A stretch of 64,000 bases of DNA from an uncultured Roseburia sp. (GTDB taxonomy: Bacteria; Bacillota; Clostridia; Lachnospirales; Lachnospiraceae), in NCBI GenBank assembly GCA_934309475.1, contig CAKRDK010000007.1:36695-100694 (forward strand), in the 5' to 3' direction. The notes beneath the pieces are model-generated. The model saw only the letters and a list, made by a program, of their open reading frames with translations, was not told where the DNA came from and ran no database searches. The position numbers and the translations under genes are program-made. Numbering within the stretch: the stretch's first letter is position 1; every line of letters starts with the position of its first letter. This document shows positions 22,201 through 30,414 of this stretch, piece after piece.

Positions 22201-22251
22201 AAGAGAATTCCGTTCCGGAATTTGAAACGTGTTGTAAAAGGCAGAAAATAA
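16252..22251 (+). CDS. Giant Ig-like repeat surface protein, membrane-anchored
   Basis: 1999 residues. Signal peptide (about 1-31), a Glu/Thr/Ala-rich region to residue 130, then an extended external part with at least eight Ig-like strands marked by D-x-x-x-P-x-I/V signatures such as VDNTQPEI, VDNKKPEI, VDEDAPAI, IDKTAPVV, IDTALPVI, VDTTVPEV and VDKTAPTI. The C-terminal helix (SSTAAVGITGLVVF) and basic tail anchor it in the membrane; no LPxTG motif is seen. It lies directly before the FHA/EssC genes. It could be an adhesin or take the wall-spanning place of EsaA/YueB, the large subunit not otherwise found here. Start at ATG 16252 after GGGAAGAG. Confidence 0.85.
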   Translation: MKYLKKWKRLIAALLCVFIITQSMPQLVIATEIVQSDAQEETEAAVDEEEAATVSATEVENSAPEASRETDITTEENSVEQNETVAEQEIKEEKLSAVSQESVSAENIGNTTATGEKTEETAEETTEEAAYKTVEFGVSCEEASYMNITINNADGVVNDIYGNKVEDRKLSTEKSADESQQTGCTVKLYEDQDYTIEVTLPDGVAFKALKTEAGDTLKTEGGTDLKMEEGNKITLTKSQVAGLKSTGLIFELEHSFVVQFCGEDGLGLENISGKIITDKTNQGEEVTFHPNTNGRYGVELNIQDANKVTLTFPDLYGLKVTNAALVNLENAQDISTISYAEDGEIQIKDGWSEADQKLTKLRSGRYVLQIDVEPCTTFTLAYSWDKGFSTPDKTLLNPKIGTVTVVEESDNRGKLIVKGRNGYYVKSHRGAHLIPDVSYETDAASGETCQVYEYRTEKNIYWGDEIKVSMGTDTSSPTTQVSSTYQQGTEQEASKIISTDENAYSIYVTNNEQVNIGVSAVDDGEEYINGTSGDETDKNKRGVGVNKDGIYYTLDGTDTKVMVPGENNDSGYTVANIALNNISETTKLTIGVPDRYGNETKINVTVYYDNQAPLLSEEDAIEAENFVVKESENGYYWRGDAQSPQVLLNIKEENDPITFTYSIWSVGDDGQLKNRLGKEQTVELENLEDTLSDGFMKRRLSINLKNTLGKNSLDEADEGTYSIQYSMCDFTEKNVASGELVRFEINRHKPIITIKNDVASGKWVNSPDKTITLQADIEFFSASNSEEYRYAVTSAFGDEINSGSPKEPEQSDCKPISYETLKDGNGTATVNVELPLNEYEEKNGTVRFYIWAFDDVLNQFNVSEVTYHIDNTQPEITSVKAEKSSANESLRGRIYRYIFGTALSDEETLKFTICAKDKAADGAVYLTDDQPEIQKVSLYYVLADDADLAKMSVSEQYQWLKDHKVKEENVKAVENADGTYTAELTIKEKNKFYKLYVLAKDKAGNITIKSVAQLTENQDEYSISQIMVDNKKPEIKTALQKDSKADYTEKREGKKYNWYAADSAINYDVTVKDAESGIFSVEALVNGTALKKDANGTKFYDSNSYYQKDKSDKMKLETKFTYAVNLKQGSLEKDGKSTIQIDVADNAGNTNSVKKVVYVDEDAPAISHMEFDTGAKDDLSTVPTQYGYFFQKATTVTVYATDYIGDSDIIGSGVAKMVYQLNPADDSEPTTGELEVTANADGTYTAQFAIPEGFKGQIEVKAIDNVGQDSGFYNPKGAVVETAEEHATTSDAKILLPETEYADAEGNPLYASDVTLQLVAADGRSGLKENNWSVKEHYAADALAGGTLQVTSVFDEASRTWSSVCGGDADWSIPNALDLNLVTSAQKNVVVASDTNHIEAALQITDNAGNVSGAEGKTFSIDKTAPVVTVEYDNNNVLNEKYYKEKRTATITVVDANFSEENCTFDITGPNANVSGWTHHAAAGCDGTVHTAECYYTCQVEFAEDGDYKFDFHCTDRAGHTAGMQAPDEFTIDTALPVITVSYDNNAGNANYYSEARTATIEVNDKNFNPATTQVDVTASLEGTGIAVPQPSAFTQNGDVWTASVSFSADGDYSLHVTATDQAGNEAEEYALDEFTVDTTVPEVTISGVEDHSANQGTVAPTIQCSDINMNTDSISVTLTGANNGATAFESSRTVTGSEATISIADIQHTEQMDDLYTLEVSVQDQAGNETMESVLFSVNRFGSVYVVDDKTKTLVDNFYTNQEQDVIITEVNVDILQYSEIDYSLDGDIVTLEKDKDYTVTSKTDEASWKMYEYCIDKSNFEKEGSYVVSVYSEDLAQNKSSNKAKGEELAFVVDKTAPTIVIAGVEDNGQYMDAKRNVTIDTQDNILLDNVEVYVGDAKRAAAGQDELLESDGQISLGIDGANKSQELYVVAKDAAGNIAKSENIRFLITKNVLVQWYSNVPLCVGSSTAAVGITGLVVFRKRIPFRNLKRVVKGRK

Positions 22252-22303
22252 TTCTGCAAAGGAAACAGCTCCTGCAGTCGTTGTGGGAAATTGGAGGTTA
22301 AGC

Positions 22304-24079
22304 ATGAACAGATTAGGAAAACAGATTGGTGCGATTGTCTTTGGAGTGACCTTACTGTTTTCTTCCATGCAGCAGGTGTGGGCCAGCGAAGTCGGTCAGA
22401 CACCTGCTGTGGTGGATACAGAGGGAACTGTAGAGGAGACAACAGAAGCAGATGAAAATGTAGAGGTGTCGACCGATTTAGAGAGCGTGAAAGACAGCGT
22501 TGTCCAGGTCGTCGTAGAGTATGTTGCGGAGACAGGACAGACCTACATTTTGAAAAGCGGAAGTGGATTTCTCATCAGTGAAAATGTTGTGCTGACCGAT
22601 TACAATTTACTCTCTCTGAGCGAAGAGGAAATGGCAACAGCAGAAGCTTATCTGAGCACAGAATTAGGAAAAGTAGTCAGTTTTTCAGAAGTAGAAGGTG
22701 CAGAGACAATCACAGCTCAGATTGGGGTTGTCATGTACCGTGATGTAGTTGTTTCAGCAGAAGTCAACCAGTACAGCAGCCGTGAAATGCGGCTTGGAAT
22801 TCTGAGTTTAGGGGATTCCTTAAGCCGCAGCACGGCAGTGCTTGGTGACAGCAGTTCCGTCCAGGAAGGAACGGAACTTTATACGGTGGGTTATAAGACG
22901 GTCTCTGTCATGAATCCGGGGCAGGAGACAGAGCGGCTTTCCCAGCGTGATGTCAAGGTGAATCAGGGACAGAGCAATGGAGAGGTAACGGAGGCAAGCC
23001 TCACCTATATGAGTCATTCGGCAAAAATCAGTGCCGGAAGCGACGGTGGTCCAACGGTAGACGAAAATGGATTTGTAGTTGGAATGAATCTCTATGGCGG
23101 TTTTGAAGATGGTTCTTACCGTACGTTAGAGATAAATGAGATAAAACAGCTCTTAGATAGCTGTGAGATTCCGTATCAGGAATCCGGACTTTCCGATATT
23201 TCCAAGGAAGATATTACAGATGCCCGTACACAGGGCAGCAGTGCAGACAAGAGTCTGCTGAATGATTATATTTTAAATTACAGCCTTATTGAAAAAGAAA
23301 ACTATACCGAGGAGAGTTATCAGGTATTAGAAAAAGCTCTTCAGGACGCAGAGGAGACGAAGGCGGATGAAGTTGCGACACAGGAAGAGATTGATAACGC
23401 AGTAGAGCAGCTTACGGTTGCCAAAGCGGGATTGGTAGTAAAGAAGGACATTAACTATCCGTTTTTTATTACATTGGGAATTTTAATCTTTGTGATAATA
23501 GCGGGATTGGTATTATATATATTGAAGTTAAAAGGAATCATTTTCCAAAAGACAGAGCCGGAAAAGCTCGTGACATTAGAAGAGATGCCGATACAGTCAA
23601 AATCCGGTTCGTTGCGGCCGGAACCGGAAATCGTGATGCCAAAGCCACGGACAAGTGGAAGATTAGGCAAGGGAGGCGAATCCGGCGGCTATAAAGAAAC
23701 TACAGTGTTAGGTGTAAAAATGCCGGCACAGAGCGAGGGAACCGTCGTGCTTGGAACACAGGCAGCACCAGTGGAAGCTTATCTGGTTCGTCAATCCAAA
23801 CCGGACAAAGTGCGGATTGAGGGCAGTGAATTTCTAATTGGAAAAGATAAAAGCAAAGTAAATTATTGTGTGTTGGATAACCCTTCCATCAGCCGTTGTC
23901 ACGCGAAGATACTTGTAAGGGAAGGAAAATTTTATCTGTCAGATATGAAGTCGACCAATTTTACCTATCTGAATGGACGCATTTTAGAGTATGGGGAGGA
24001 AGCAGAATTGAAAGACGGAGACAGTGTCCGTTTTTCTAACGAAGATTTTGTGTTCCATATCGGAAATGGAGAAGTGTAG
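22304..24079 (+). CDS. Trypsin-like (inactive) domain, FIVAR, membrane helix and FHA protein
   Basis: 591 residues from ATG 22304 (TTGGAGG upstream; an in-frame GTG at 22283 lacks a ribosome site). Order: signal peptide; external trypsin/HtrA-fold domain (about 50-290) with GSGFLIS and GSDGGP; FIVAR-type helical domain (about 320-385); membrane helix (about 384-408); cytoplasmic tail with ETTVLG and GTVVLG; FHA domain (about 505-588) with GK, SRCH and STN. By eye, the catalytic His is N101 and the Ser is D247, so the protease should be dead and may bind peptide instead. Its FHA domain could read phosphorylation by the island kinase. Paralogue of the minus-strand gene at 34919. Confidence 0.85.
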   Translation: MNRLGKQIGAIVFGVTLLFSSMQQVWASEVGQTPAVVDTEGTVEETTEADENVEVSTDLESVKDSVVQVVVEYVAETGQTYILKSGSGFLISENVVLTDYNLLSLSEEEMATAEAYLSTELGKVVSFSEVEGAETITAQIGVVMYRDVVVSAEVNQYSSREMRLGILSLGDSLSRSTAVLGDSSSVQEGTELYTVGYKTVSVMNPGQETERLSQRDVKVNQGQSNGEVTEASLTYMSHSAKISAGSDGGPTVDENGFVVGMNLYGGFEDGSYRTLEINEIKQLLDSCEIPYQESGLSDISKEDITDARTQGSSADKSLLNDYILNYSLIEKENYTEESYQVLEKALQDAEETKADEVATQEEIDNAVEQLTVAKAGLVVKKDINYPFFITLGILIFVIIAGLVLYILKLKGIIFQKTEPEKLVTLEEMPIQSKSGSLRPEPEIVMPKPRTSGRLGKGGESGGYKETTVLGVKMPAQSEGTVVLGTQAAPVEAYLVRQSKPDKVRIEGSEFLIGKDKSKVNYCVLDNPSISRCHAKILVREGKFYLSDMKSTNFTYLNGRILEYGEEAELKDGDSVRFSNEDFVFHIGNGEV

Positions 24080-24103
24080 GCGCACGGAGAAAGAGGGAAA
24101 AAG

Positions 24104-24688
24104 ATGTCAGTATTCGTTTCAGACACAGCAATTATTATATATGAAGCATTTGCCGCGGCAGGACTGGTTGTGAACTCAATCCGTCTTGGGAAGAAGAATA
24201 AGAAATTAACGGAGATGGTGTCTCTTCAGAAGGACAGAATCCGTGAGGAAGAGCTCGATGCCAAGTTACAGAACCAGATGCATCAGAGCCGCAGTGAGGA
24301 GACTGCGATTAAGAACAATCCATACGAAGTAAACTATCACGAAGAAGCGGATGCTTCTTATGAAAATGAAAAAGAGCATATCAGTATTCAGGTGGAGGAA
24401 TCCGGTACACTTTCCAATAAAAAGTATGTGGTGCATGTGTTTGACCAGATTAAGATTGGAAGAGCGGACAGTAATAAGATTATTCTAAATGATACCAAAA
24501 TTGCAGCACATCAGCTCGAATTGCTGCGTGTCGAGAAAGATTTGTTTGTGAAAAGTTTGGATACCGAGGTAAAAGTGACATTGAAGCGCAAGAAAAAACG
24601 TTTTACATTAGATCAGACGCCAGTGTGCCTTGTATCCGGGGATACCTTAAATCTGGGAAATACAACGTTAAAGATATCCGTGATTTAG
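24104..24688 (+). CDS. Membrane-tethered degenerate FHA protein
   Basis: 194 residues. N-terminal hydrophobic segment (about 7-27), a charged coiled stretch, then a C-terminal FHA-like fold (about 100-194) starting ISIQVEES and with KIGRADSNKI. The FHA Gly-Arg is kept, but the usual S-x-x-H is I-A-A-H and the later Asn is missing, so phosphothreonine binding may be lost. Sits 24 nt after the other FHA gene and 44 nt before essC, so it is probably part of the EssC complex. Confidence 0.75.
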   Translation: MSVFVSDTAIIIYEAFAAAGLVVNSIRLGKKNKKLTEMVSLQKDRIREEELDAKLQNQMHQSRSEETAIKNNPYEVNYHEEADASYENEKEHISIQVEESGTLSNKKYVVHVFDQIKIGRADSNKIILNDTKIAAHQLELLRVEKDLFVKSLDTEVKVTLKRKKKRFTLDQTPVCLVSGDTLNLGNTTLKISVI

Positions 24689-24732
24689 AAATACAAATGA
24701 GAGGAAATGGTTAGAAACGGGAGGGAAAGGTT

Positions 24733-27700
24733 ATGGCAATTTTGCTGTCTGTGTATACAGAACGCGCATTTCGTGAGATACGTCTGCCGATACAGAACAA
24801 TTCGGATTATGAGATAAAATTATATCAGAATATATATGGCCTGAGTAAAGACATCACATTACATTTAGAGGTCATCAACGATGAGTGGGAGTTCGTGGAG
24901 GATGCAGATTATAGTGTCTATCAGGGAAATGACAGTTACGAGAGACATCCACTGCAGGATAAGGACGTTTTGAGTATCTATACAGACAGTGAAATGATTT
25001 CCGTAGTTGTAAAGAAATTAGAGCAGGCATTCTACTCGTTTCAGAAATTTTCACTGGCAGGGTGGAACCGCATCACCATTGGAAAAAATACAACCAATGA
25101 CATCTGCTATGAATATGCAGGGCTGGTGTCGCGTGAACATGCGGTTATGGAGCGCACATCGGAAGGTTTTGTTATCTGGAATAAAAGTGCCAATGGCATT
25201 TATGTAAATTCAGAGCGTGTCAAGGAAAAACAGCTTTTAAAATTCGGAGATTACATCAGCATTATCGGACTTCATCTTGTATATCTCGGTGATATTCTTG
25301 CCATCGATTTACAGGGAGATTCCACGGTAATTAATGAGAAATTAAAAGTGTATCAGCCGGTTTTTCGTGAGAAAAAGCCGACAGAGCAGGCGGGGCATGT
25401 GACAGAAAAAGATGCAAGGGTTCTGCTTCACAGGGCACCGCGAAATATCGAAAAAATTGAGACCGACCCGATAGAAATTGAGTCGCCGCCTGCATTGGGC
25501 AAGACAAAGAAGCAGCCGGTTCTCATGACAATAGGACCGTCATTTACGATGGCAATTCCAATGCTGTTGGGATGTCTCCTGATGATGGGCGGAAATAGAG
25601 GTTCCGGTCTTACCATGTATTCTGGATTAGTTATGGCAGTATCCTCTGCGGCAGTGGGCGTAGTATGGGCACTGTTTTCTTTGCGTTACCAGAAAAAAGA
25701 TGAGCGGGAGCAGGAATTGCACCGTTTTGAAGCATACGGAAGATATTTACAGCAAAAGTCGGATGAAGTAAAAAGTAAATATGAGAACAATGCAGCCGCC
25801 ATGCGGAAAATGTATGAGAGCACCAGAGACTGCATCGGATATTTGGAGAACACCAATAAACTCTGGAACCGCAACACAAGACATGCGGACTTTTTAGCAC
25901 CGAGACTGGGTGTCGGGGATCTGCCGTTCCAGGCACCGATTGCGTGTGCCCCAAAGAAGTTTACACTGAATGAGGATAGCTTAGAGGAAAAGCCGCGTCT
26001 GATTCGCGAGAATTTTCATACGCTGTACGATGTGCCGGTGTGTATTGATATTTTGCGGAACCGCCTGATTGGTATTGTCGGTGGCGATTACTTAAAGGGT
26101 GCGATTGAGGTTGTAAAAAATCTTACCGTGCAGATAGCCGCCAACAACTGTTACACGGATGTGAAACTTGTCTATATTTACGACGGAAGTGCGTCCTCGA
26201 ATCTTGGCAGATTTGATTTTGCAAAATGGCTTCCGCATGTCTGGTCGGAAGATAAGAAAATTCGTTACGTTGCGGCAGACAAGAATGAAGCGAGTGAAAT
26301 TTTTTATGAGATGGCGAAAGTATTCCGCCACCGTGACGAGACCGGAATTGTAAAAGAAGAGGGAATCCGCAAGCCTCACTTTGTCATGTTTCTGGTGAAC
26401 CCGGAGATGATGGAAGGCGAACTTATCTCAAAATATGTGTTTGAGATGCAGAAAAACTACGGATTGACGACATTTATCTTATCGGAGAACGTGGAAAGCC
26501 TGCCGAACTTCTGTGAGGTCATCATTGAGAATGACGAGCAGTTCCAGGGAACGTATAATGTGTCCGCCCAGAAGGAAGAGAAGACGAAAATCACTTTCGA
26601 CGAAGTCAGCGATAAGGAAGTTGATGATTTTGCAAGAGAACTCTCGAACTTCTATGTAAAAGAGGTAGAGACCGGCGGAGATATTCCGGCAGGACTTACC
26701 TTCTTTGAAATGTTTGGGGCAAAGAAATTAGAAGACTTAAACGTATTAGACCGCTGGAGAAAAAATCGTACTTACGAAAACATCCGGGGTATGATTGGTC
26801 AGAAAGCGGGCGGAACACCGTGTTATCTTGACCTTCATGAGAAATATCATGGACCGCACGGACTTGTAGCCGGAACGACAGGTTCCGGAAAATCAGAGAC
26901 CTTGCAGACATATATGCTTTCCCTTGCGATGAACTACAGCCCGGACGATATTGGGTATTTTATTATCGACTACAAAGGTGGCGGAATGGCAAACCTATTT
27001 AACGGGCTGCCGCACTTAATCGGACAGATTTCCAACCTTTCCGGGAACCAGGTACACCGTGCCATGGTTTCTATCAAGAGTGAGAACCGCAGAAGACAGC
27101 GTGTTTTTAATGAATATGGTGTCAATAATATCAACTTGTATACAAAATTATACAAAAATAAAGAGGCTTCCATGCCGATACCGCACCTGTTTATCATCAT
27201 CGACGAGTTTGCCGAGTTGAAACGGGAGGAGCCGGACTTCATGCGCGAGTTAATCAGTGTTGCGCAGGTAGGACGTTCCTTGGGAGTTCATCTGATTCTT
27301 GCAACTCAGAAGCCAAGCGGTACGGTAGACGATAATATCTGGAGTAACTCGAAGTTCCGTCTTTGTCTGCGTGTGCAGGATAAGCAGGACAGTATGGACA
27401 TGTTACATAAACCGGATGCTGCCTATATCACACAGGCAGGACGCTGCTATCTGCAGGTCGGAAATGATGAGGTCTTTGAACTGTTCCAGTCCGGCTACAG
27501 TGGCGCGGTTTATGAAGAAGAGGAAGAAGAGAGCAAGACAGATATTGCCACAATCTACACGTTAAATGGAAAAGTAGATATGGCGGGAAGTTTTGCCAAG
27601 ATTTCCAAAAAAGAAAAAGTGCTCTGTGACTGGTTGGGTCAGATTGCAGAAGTGTTAAAAGAAGCACTCGAAGAGACGAATGTCTCATTGGAGGAATGTA

Positions 27701-29697
27701 CCCGGAGAAAGCAGCAGATGCAGGTTGTCACATCCGAGATGTACCGCTGTTTTGAGCGGAGACGCATTGACTATCCGGAAAGCGCATACAATACAGCGAG
27801 ACTGGAAGATTTTATCGGACTGTATGAGCGTATACCGGAAGGAGACGAGCAGGCTTACCAGATAATGAAGACTGCCGGCATTGAGAAAATCAAGCTTCCG
27901 CAGGCAAAAGAAAAGACGCAGTTAGATGCAGTGACGGAATACCTTGCCAAGGTTGCAAAGGAAAATGGTTATACCCATGAGTTGCAGCTCTGGATGCCGG
28001 TGCTTCCGGAAAAATTATATTTAAAAGAATTTGCGGAATACCAAAAGAGTGCATTTTCAAATGGAAACTGGGCAGAGCCGGAGGATGGTTTTGAATTAGA
28101 AGTTGTGATGGGACGTTTTGACGACCCGCAGAATCAGGCACAGATGCCGATGACCATTAACTTTGCGGAAGAAGGACATCTCGCCATCTACGGTATGGTT
28201 CTGACCGGAAAGAGTACCAGTATCCAGACGATTACCTATGCTCTGATGACAAAATACAGCCCGAAACATTTCTGGTTCTATGGAATTGATTTTAGCAGCA
28301 AGATGCTTTCGGCATTTGAAAAGGCGCCGCATTGTGGCGGCATCATGTATGAGGGCGAGAACGAAAAGATTTCGAAATTCTTTGTCATGCTCATGGGAAT
28401 CTTAGAAGAACGAAAAAAGATGCTGCGAGGCGGTAACTTCAGTCAGTATGTGCAGGTGCATGGAATGGTAATGCCTGCGATTATGGTTGTAATTGATAAT
28501 GTGGGAGCATTCAATGAGAAAACACAGGAAGCCTATTTAGATGCGCTGATTACGCTTTCAAAAGAGGGAATCAGTAACGGTATTTATATGATGATTACTG
28601 GTGGTACAATAGCTTTGGCAGATATTCCATCGAGACTTGCGGAAAATATCAAGCAGAATATTACGCTTGAGATGCAGGATAAATTTGCCTACGGAGATAT
28701 TTTACATACGATGCGTGTGGAAGTATTGCCGGAAAGTGGTGTGAAGGGAAGAGGACTTGCTATTTCCGGAAATGACATTCTGGAATACCAGACAGCACTT
28801 TCTTTGGAAGCACCGGATGATTATCAGAGATTAGAGCGCATTTCCGAGGTCTGCGAGGAGATGGCACGCGCATGGAGCGGAAGCCCTGCGAAGAAGATTC
28901 CGGAGATTCCGGAGAAGCCGGTATGGTCGCAGTTCCATGAATTAGAGGACTACAAGCAGTTCTTGGGCAGAAAAGATTGTCTGCCGGTCGGATACCGTAA
29001 ATCAGATGCCATGATTTATAATCTGAATCTGAGCGAATTGTACTGTTATCTGATTACAGGACTGCCAAGAAGCGGTAAAAAGAATTTCTTAAAAGTAGTT
29101 TTACAGGCGGCGCTGGAAAAAGATTCCGAGGTCTGCATTATAGACGGACCTGGAAAATATCTGCAGGCATATAAGGAAAGCAATGTGAAGGCATATGTAA
29201 GTGAGGAAGAAGAAATCTTCCAGTACTTTAGCGACTTGCTGCCGGAATTTGTGCGCCGGAATAAAATCAAGGGAGAACTGGTTGCACAGGATGCGGAGGA
29301 GACAGAGATTTTCGAACGGCTGAGTCAGGAGACACCGATTTTTATCTTTATTTCAGACTTTGCATGGTTTGTCGAGATGGTGTACCGTTCCGAATTTGAT
29401 ATGCGCGGCTTCTTAGAGAATATCATTGAAAAGGGAAGACTGCACAACATTTACTTTATCGCATCCATGAAATTAGATCAGGCGCTTGATGTCAACCATC
29501 AGGAACTGTATCAGTTGTTTACGGGACATAAAACGGGAATTCACTTTGGTGGAAATGTGGCGGAAAACCGCATTTACAATTTTGACAGTGTACCATATCA
29601 GTTACAGAGTGAGATATTAAAGCCGGGAATCGGTTATACAGCGGGCGTTATGAGCAGTGACGTACAGCAGATTGTGGTTCCACTGGCCAGGAGGTAA
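24733..29697 (+). CDS. essC: Type VII secretion ATPase EssC (FtsK/SpoIIIE) with FHA domain
   Basis: Motor of the type VII channel, 1654 residues. N-terminal EssC domain (1-95), FHA (about 100-195; GK, SREH, NGI), two membrane helices (about 265-320), then three FtsK-type ATPase domains. D1 has Walker A GTTGSGKS (about 714-721) and Walker B HLFIIIDE. D2 has Walker A GMVLTGKS (about 1154) but IDN at Walker B. D3 has GLPRSGKK (about 1443) and ISDF, so D2 and especially D3 look weakened, as in other EssC proteins. GGGAGGG precedes the ATG. The FHA domain, together with the island kinase, suggests phosphorylation control of substrate export. Confidence 0.95.
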   Translation: MAILLSVYTERAFREIRLPIQNNSDYEIKLYQNIYGLSKDITLHLEVINDEWEFVEDADYSVYQGNDSYERHPLQDKDVLSIYTDSEMISVVVKKLEQAFYSFQKFSLAGWNRITIGKNTTNDICYEYAGLVSREHAVMERTSEGFVIWNKSANGIYVNSERVKEKQLLKFGDYISIIGLHLVYLGDILAIDLQGDSTVINEKLKVYQPVFREKKPTEQAGHVTEKDARVLLHRAPRNIEKIETDPIEIESPPALGKTKKQPVLMTIGPSFTMAIPMLLGCLLMMGGNRGSGLTMYSGLVMAVSSAAVGVVWALFSLRYQKKDEREQELHRFEAYGRYLQQKSDEVKSKYENNAAAMRKMYESTRDCIGYLENTNKLWNRNTRHADFLAPRLGVGDLPFQAPIACAPKKFTLNEDSLEEKPRLIRENFHTLYDVPVCIDILRNRLIGIVGGDYLKGAIEVVKNLTVQIAANNCYTDVKLVYIYDGSASSNLGRFDFAKWLPHVWSEDKKIRYVAADKNEASEIFYEMAKVFRHRDETGIVKEEGIRKPHFVMFLVNPEMMEGELISKYVFEMQKNYGLTTFILSENVESLPNFCEVIIENDEQFQGTYNVSAQKEEKTKITFDEVSDKEVDDFARELSNFYVKEVETGGDIPAGLTFFEMFGAKKLEDLNVLDRWRKNRTYENIRGMIGQKAGGTPCYLDLHEKYHGPHGLVAGTTGSGKSETLQTYMLSLAMNYSPDDIGYFIIDYKGGGMANLFNGLPHLIGQISNLSGNQVHRAMVSIKSENRRRQRVFNEYGVNNINLYTKLYKNKEASMPIPHLFIIIDEFAELKREEPDFMRELISVAQVGRSLGVHLILATQKPSGTVDDNIWSNSKFRLCLRVQDKQDSMDMLHKPDAAYITQAGRCYLQVGNDEVFELFQSGYSGAVYEEEEEESKTDIATIYTLNGKVDMAGSFAKISKKEKVLCDWLGQIAEVLKEALEETNVSLEECTRRKQQMQVVTSEMYRCFERRRIDYPESAYNTARLEDFIGLYERIPEGDEQAYQIMKTAGIEKIKLPQAKEKTQLDAVTEYLAKVAKENGYTHELQLWMPVLPEKLYLKEFAEYQKSAFSNGNWAEPEDGFELEVVMGRFDDPQNQAQMPMTINFAEEGHLAIYGMVLTGKSTSIQTITYALMTKYSPKHFWFYGIDFSSKMLSAFEKAPHCGGIMYEGENEKISKFFVMLMGILEERKKMLRGGNFSQYVQVHGMVMPAIMVVIDNVGAFNEKTQEAYLDALITLSKEGISNGIYMMITGGTIALADIPSRLAENIKQNITLEMQDKFAYGDILHTMRVEVLPESGVKGRGLAISGNDILEYQTALSLEAPDDYQRLERISEVCEEMARAWSGSPAKKIPEIPEKPVWSQFHELEDYKQFLGRKDCLPVGYRKSDAMIYNLNLSELYCYLITGLPRSGKKNFLKVVLQAALEKDSEVCIIDGPGKYLQAYKESNVKAYVSEEEEIFQYFSDLLPEFVRRNKIKGELVAQDAEETEIFERLSQETPIFIFISDFAWFVEMVYRSEFDMRGFLENIIEKGRLHNIYFIASMKLDQALDVNHQELYQLFTGHKTGIHFGGNVAENRIYNFDSVPYQLQSEILKPGIGYTAGVMSSDVQQIVVPLARR

Positions 29698-29703
29698 GAA
29701 AAA

Positions 29704-30414
29704 ATGATTTCAATGCTGGTATCAGAAGGGGTAGAACAGGAAATGGAACTTTTGATTGAGACAGCAAAAGAGATTGTTGCAAAATCAGGAGATGAGCGGT
29801 TAGAATTTTTAAAAGTCACAGAAGAACATACGCGGGATGAATTTTTGCAGAGGGAAAAGATTGATGCGGCGATTGTGGATGTGACAACTGAGAGTGGTGT
29901 CATGGTGGCAAAACAACTGCGAAAGCAATATCCTGAAATTGAAATTTTAATCATCAGTGACACAACGGTATCACCGATTATTTACCTGAATCCGGAAGTG
30001 CGGGCGGCATCCTTGCTGCTCCGTCCGTTTCAGACAGAGATGATGCAGGATACACTTATGAAATTTTTAGAACTGTTCGAAGAGGAGAGCATGGAAAATG
30101 AGTGCTTCCTGTTCGACCAGAAAGGCGAGCGCCGGAGAATTCCATATCAGAAAATTTATTATATGGAAGCAAGGGAAAAGAGGGTCTATGCCCGCCTTGA
30201 GAATATTGAATACGGAATTACCGACACCATAGAGCATCTGGCGGGAATATTGCCAAAAGAATTTATAAGGTGTCATCGAAGTTATATCGTAAATTATATC
30301 TACATTGAGCGTGTCCGCTACGCAGAGAATTTTATTTTGCTGCGTGGAAGCCATATTCTTCCGCTTTCGAGAAGTTACAAGGCGGCGCTGAAAGAGGTGA
30401 TGAGCAATGCATGA
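29704..30414 (+). CDS. LytTR-family transcription regulator with receiver-like domain
   Basis: 236 residues. The N-terminal half looks like a CheY receiver (AAIVDVTTES with the phospho-acceptor-like Asp; the terminal Lys and acidic pair are unclear). The C-terminal half is a LytTR DNA-binding domain: RRIPYQKIYYMEAREK, FIRCHRSYIVNYIYIERV and LPLSRSYKAALKE. AGGAGG lies in the last codons of essC. No histidine kinase is next to it. It is the only DNA-binding protein in the island and the best candidate for acting at the three conserved promoter blocks; that link is inference. Confidence 0.88.
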   Translation: MISMLVSEGVEQEMELLIETAKEIVAKSGDERLEFLKVTEEHTRDEFLQREKIDAAIVDVTTESGVMVAKQLRKQYPEIEILIISDTTVSPIIYLNPEVRAASLLLRPFQTEMMQDTLMKFLELFEEESMENECFLFDQKGERRRIPYQKIYYMEAREKRVYARLENIEYGITDTIEHLAGILPKEFIRCHRSYIVNYIYIERVRYAENFILLRGSHILPLSRSYKAALKEVMSNA

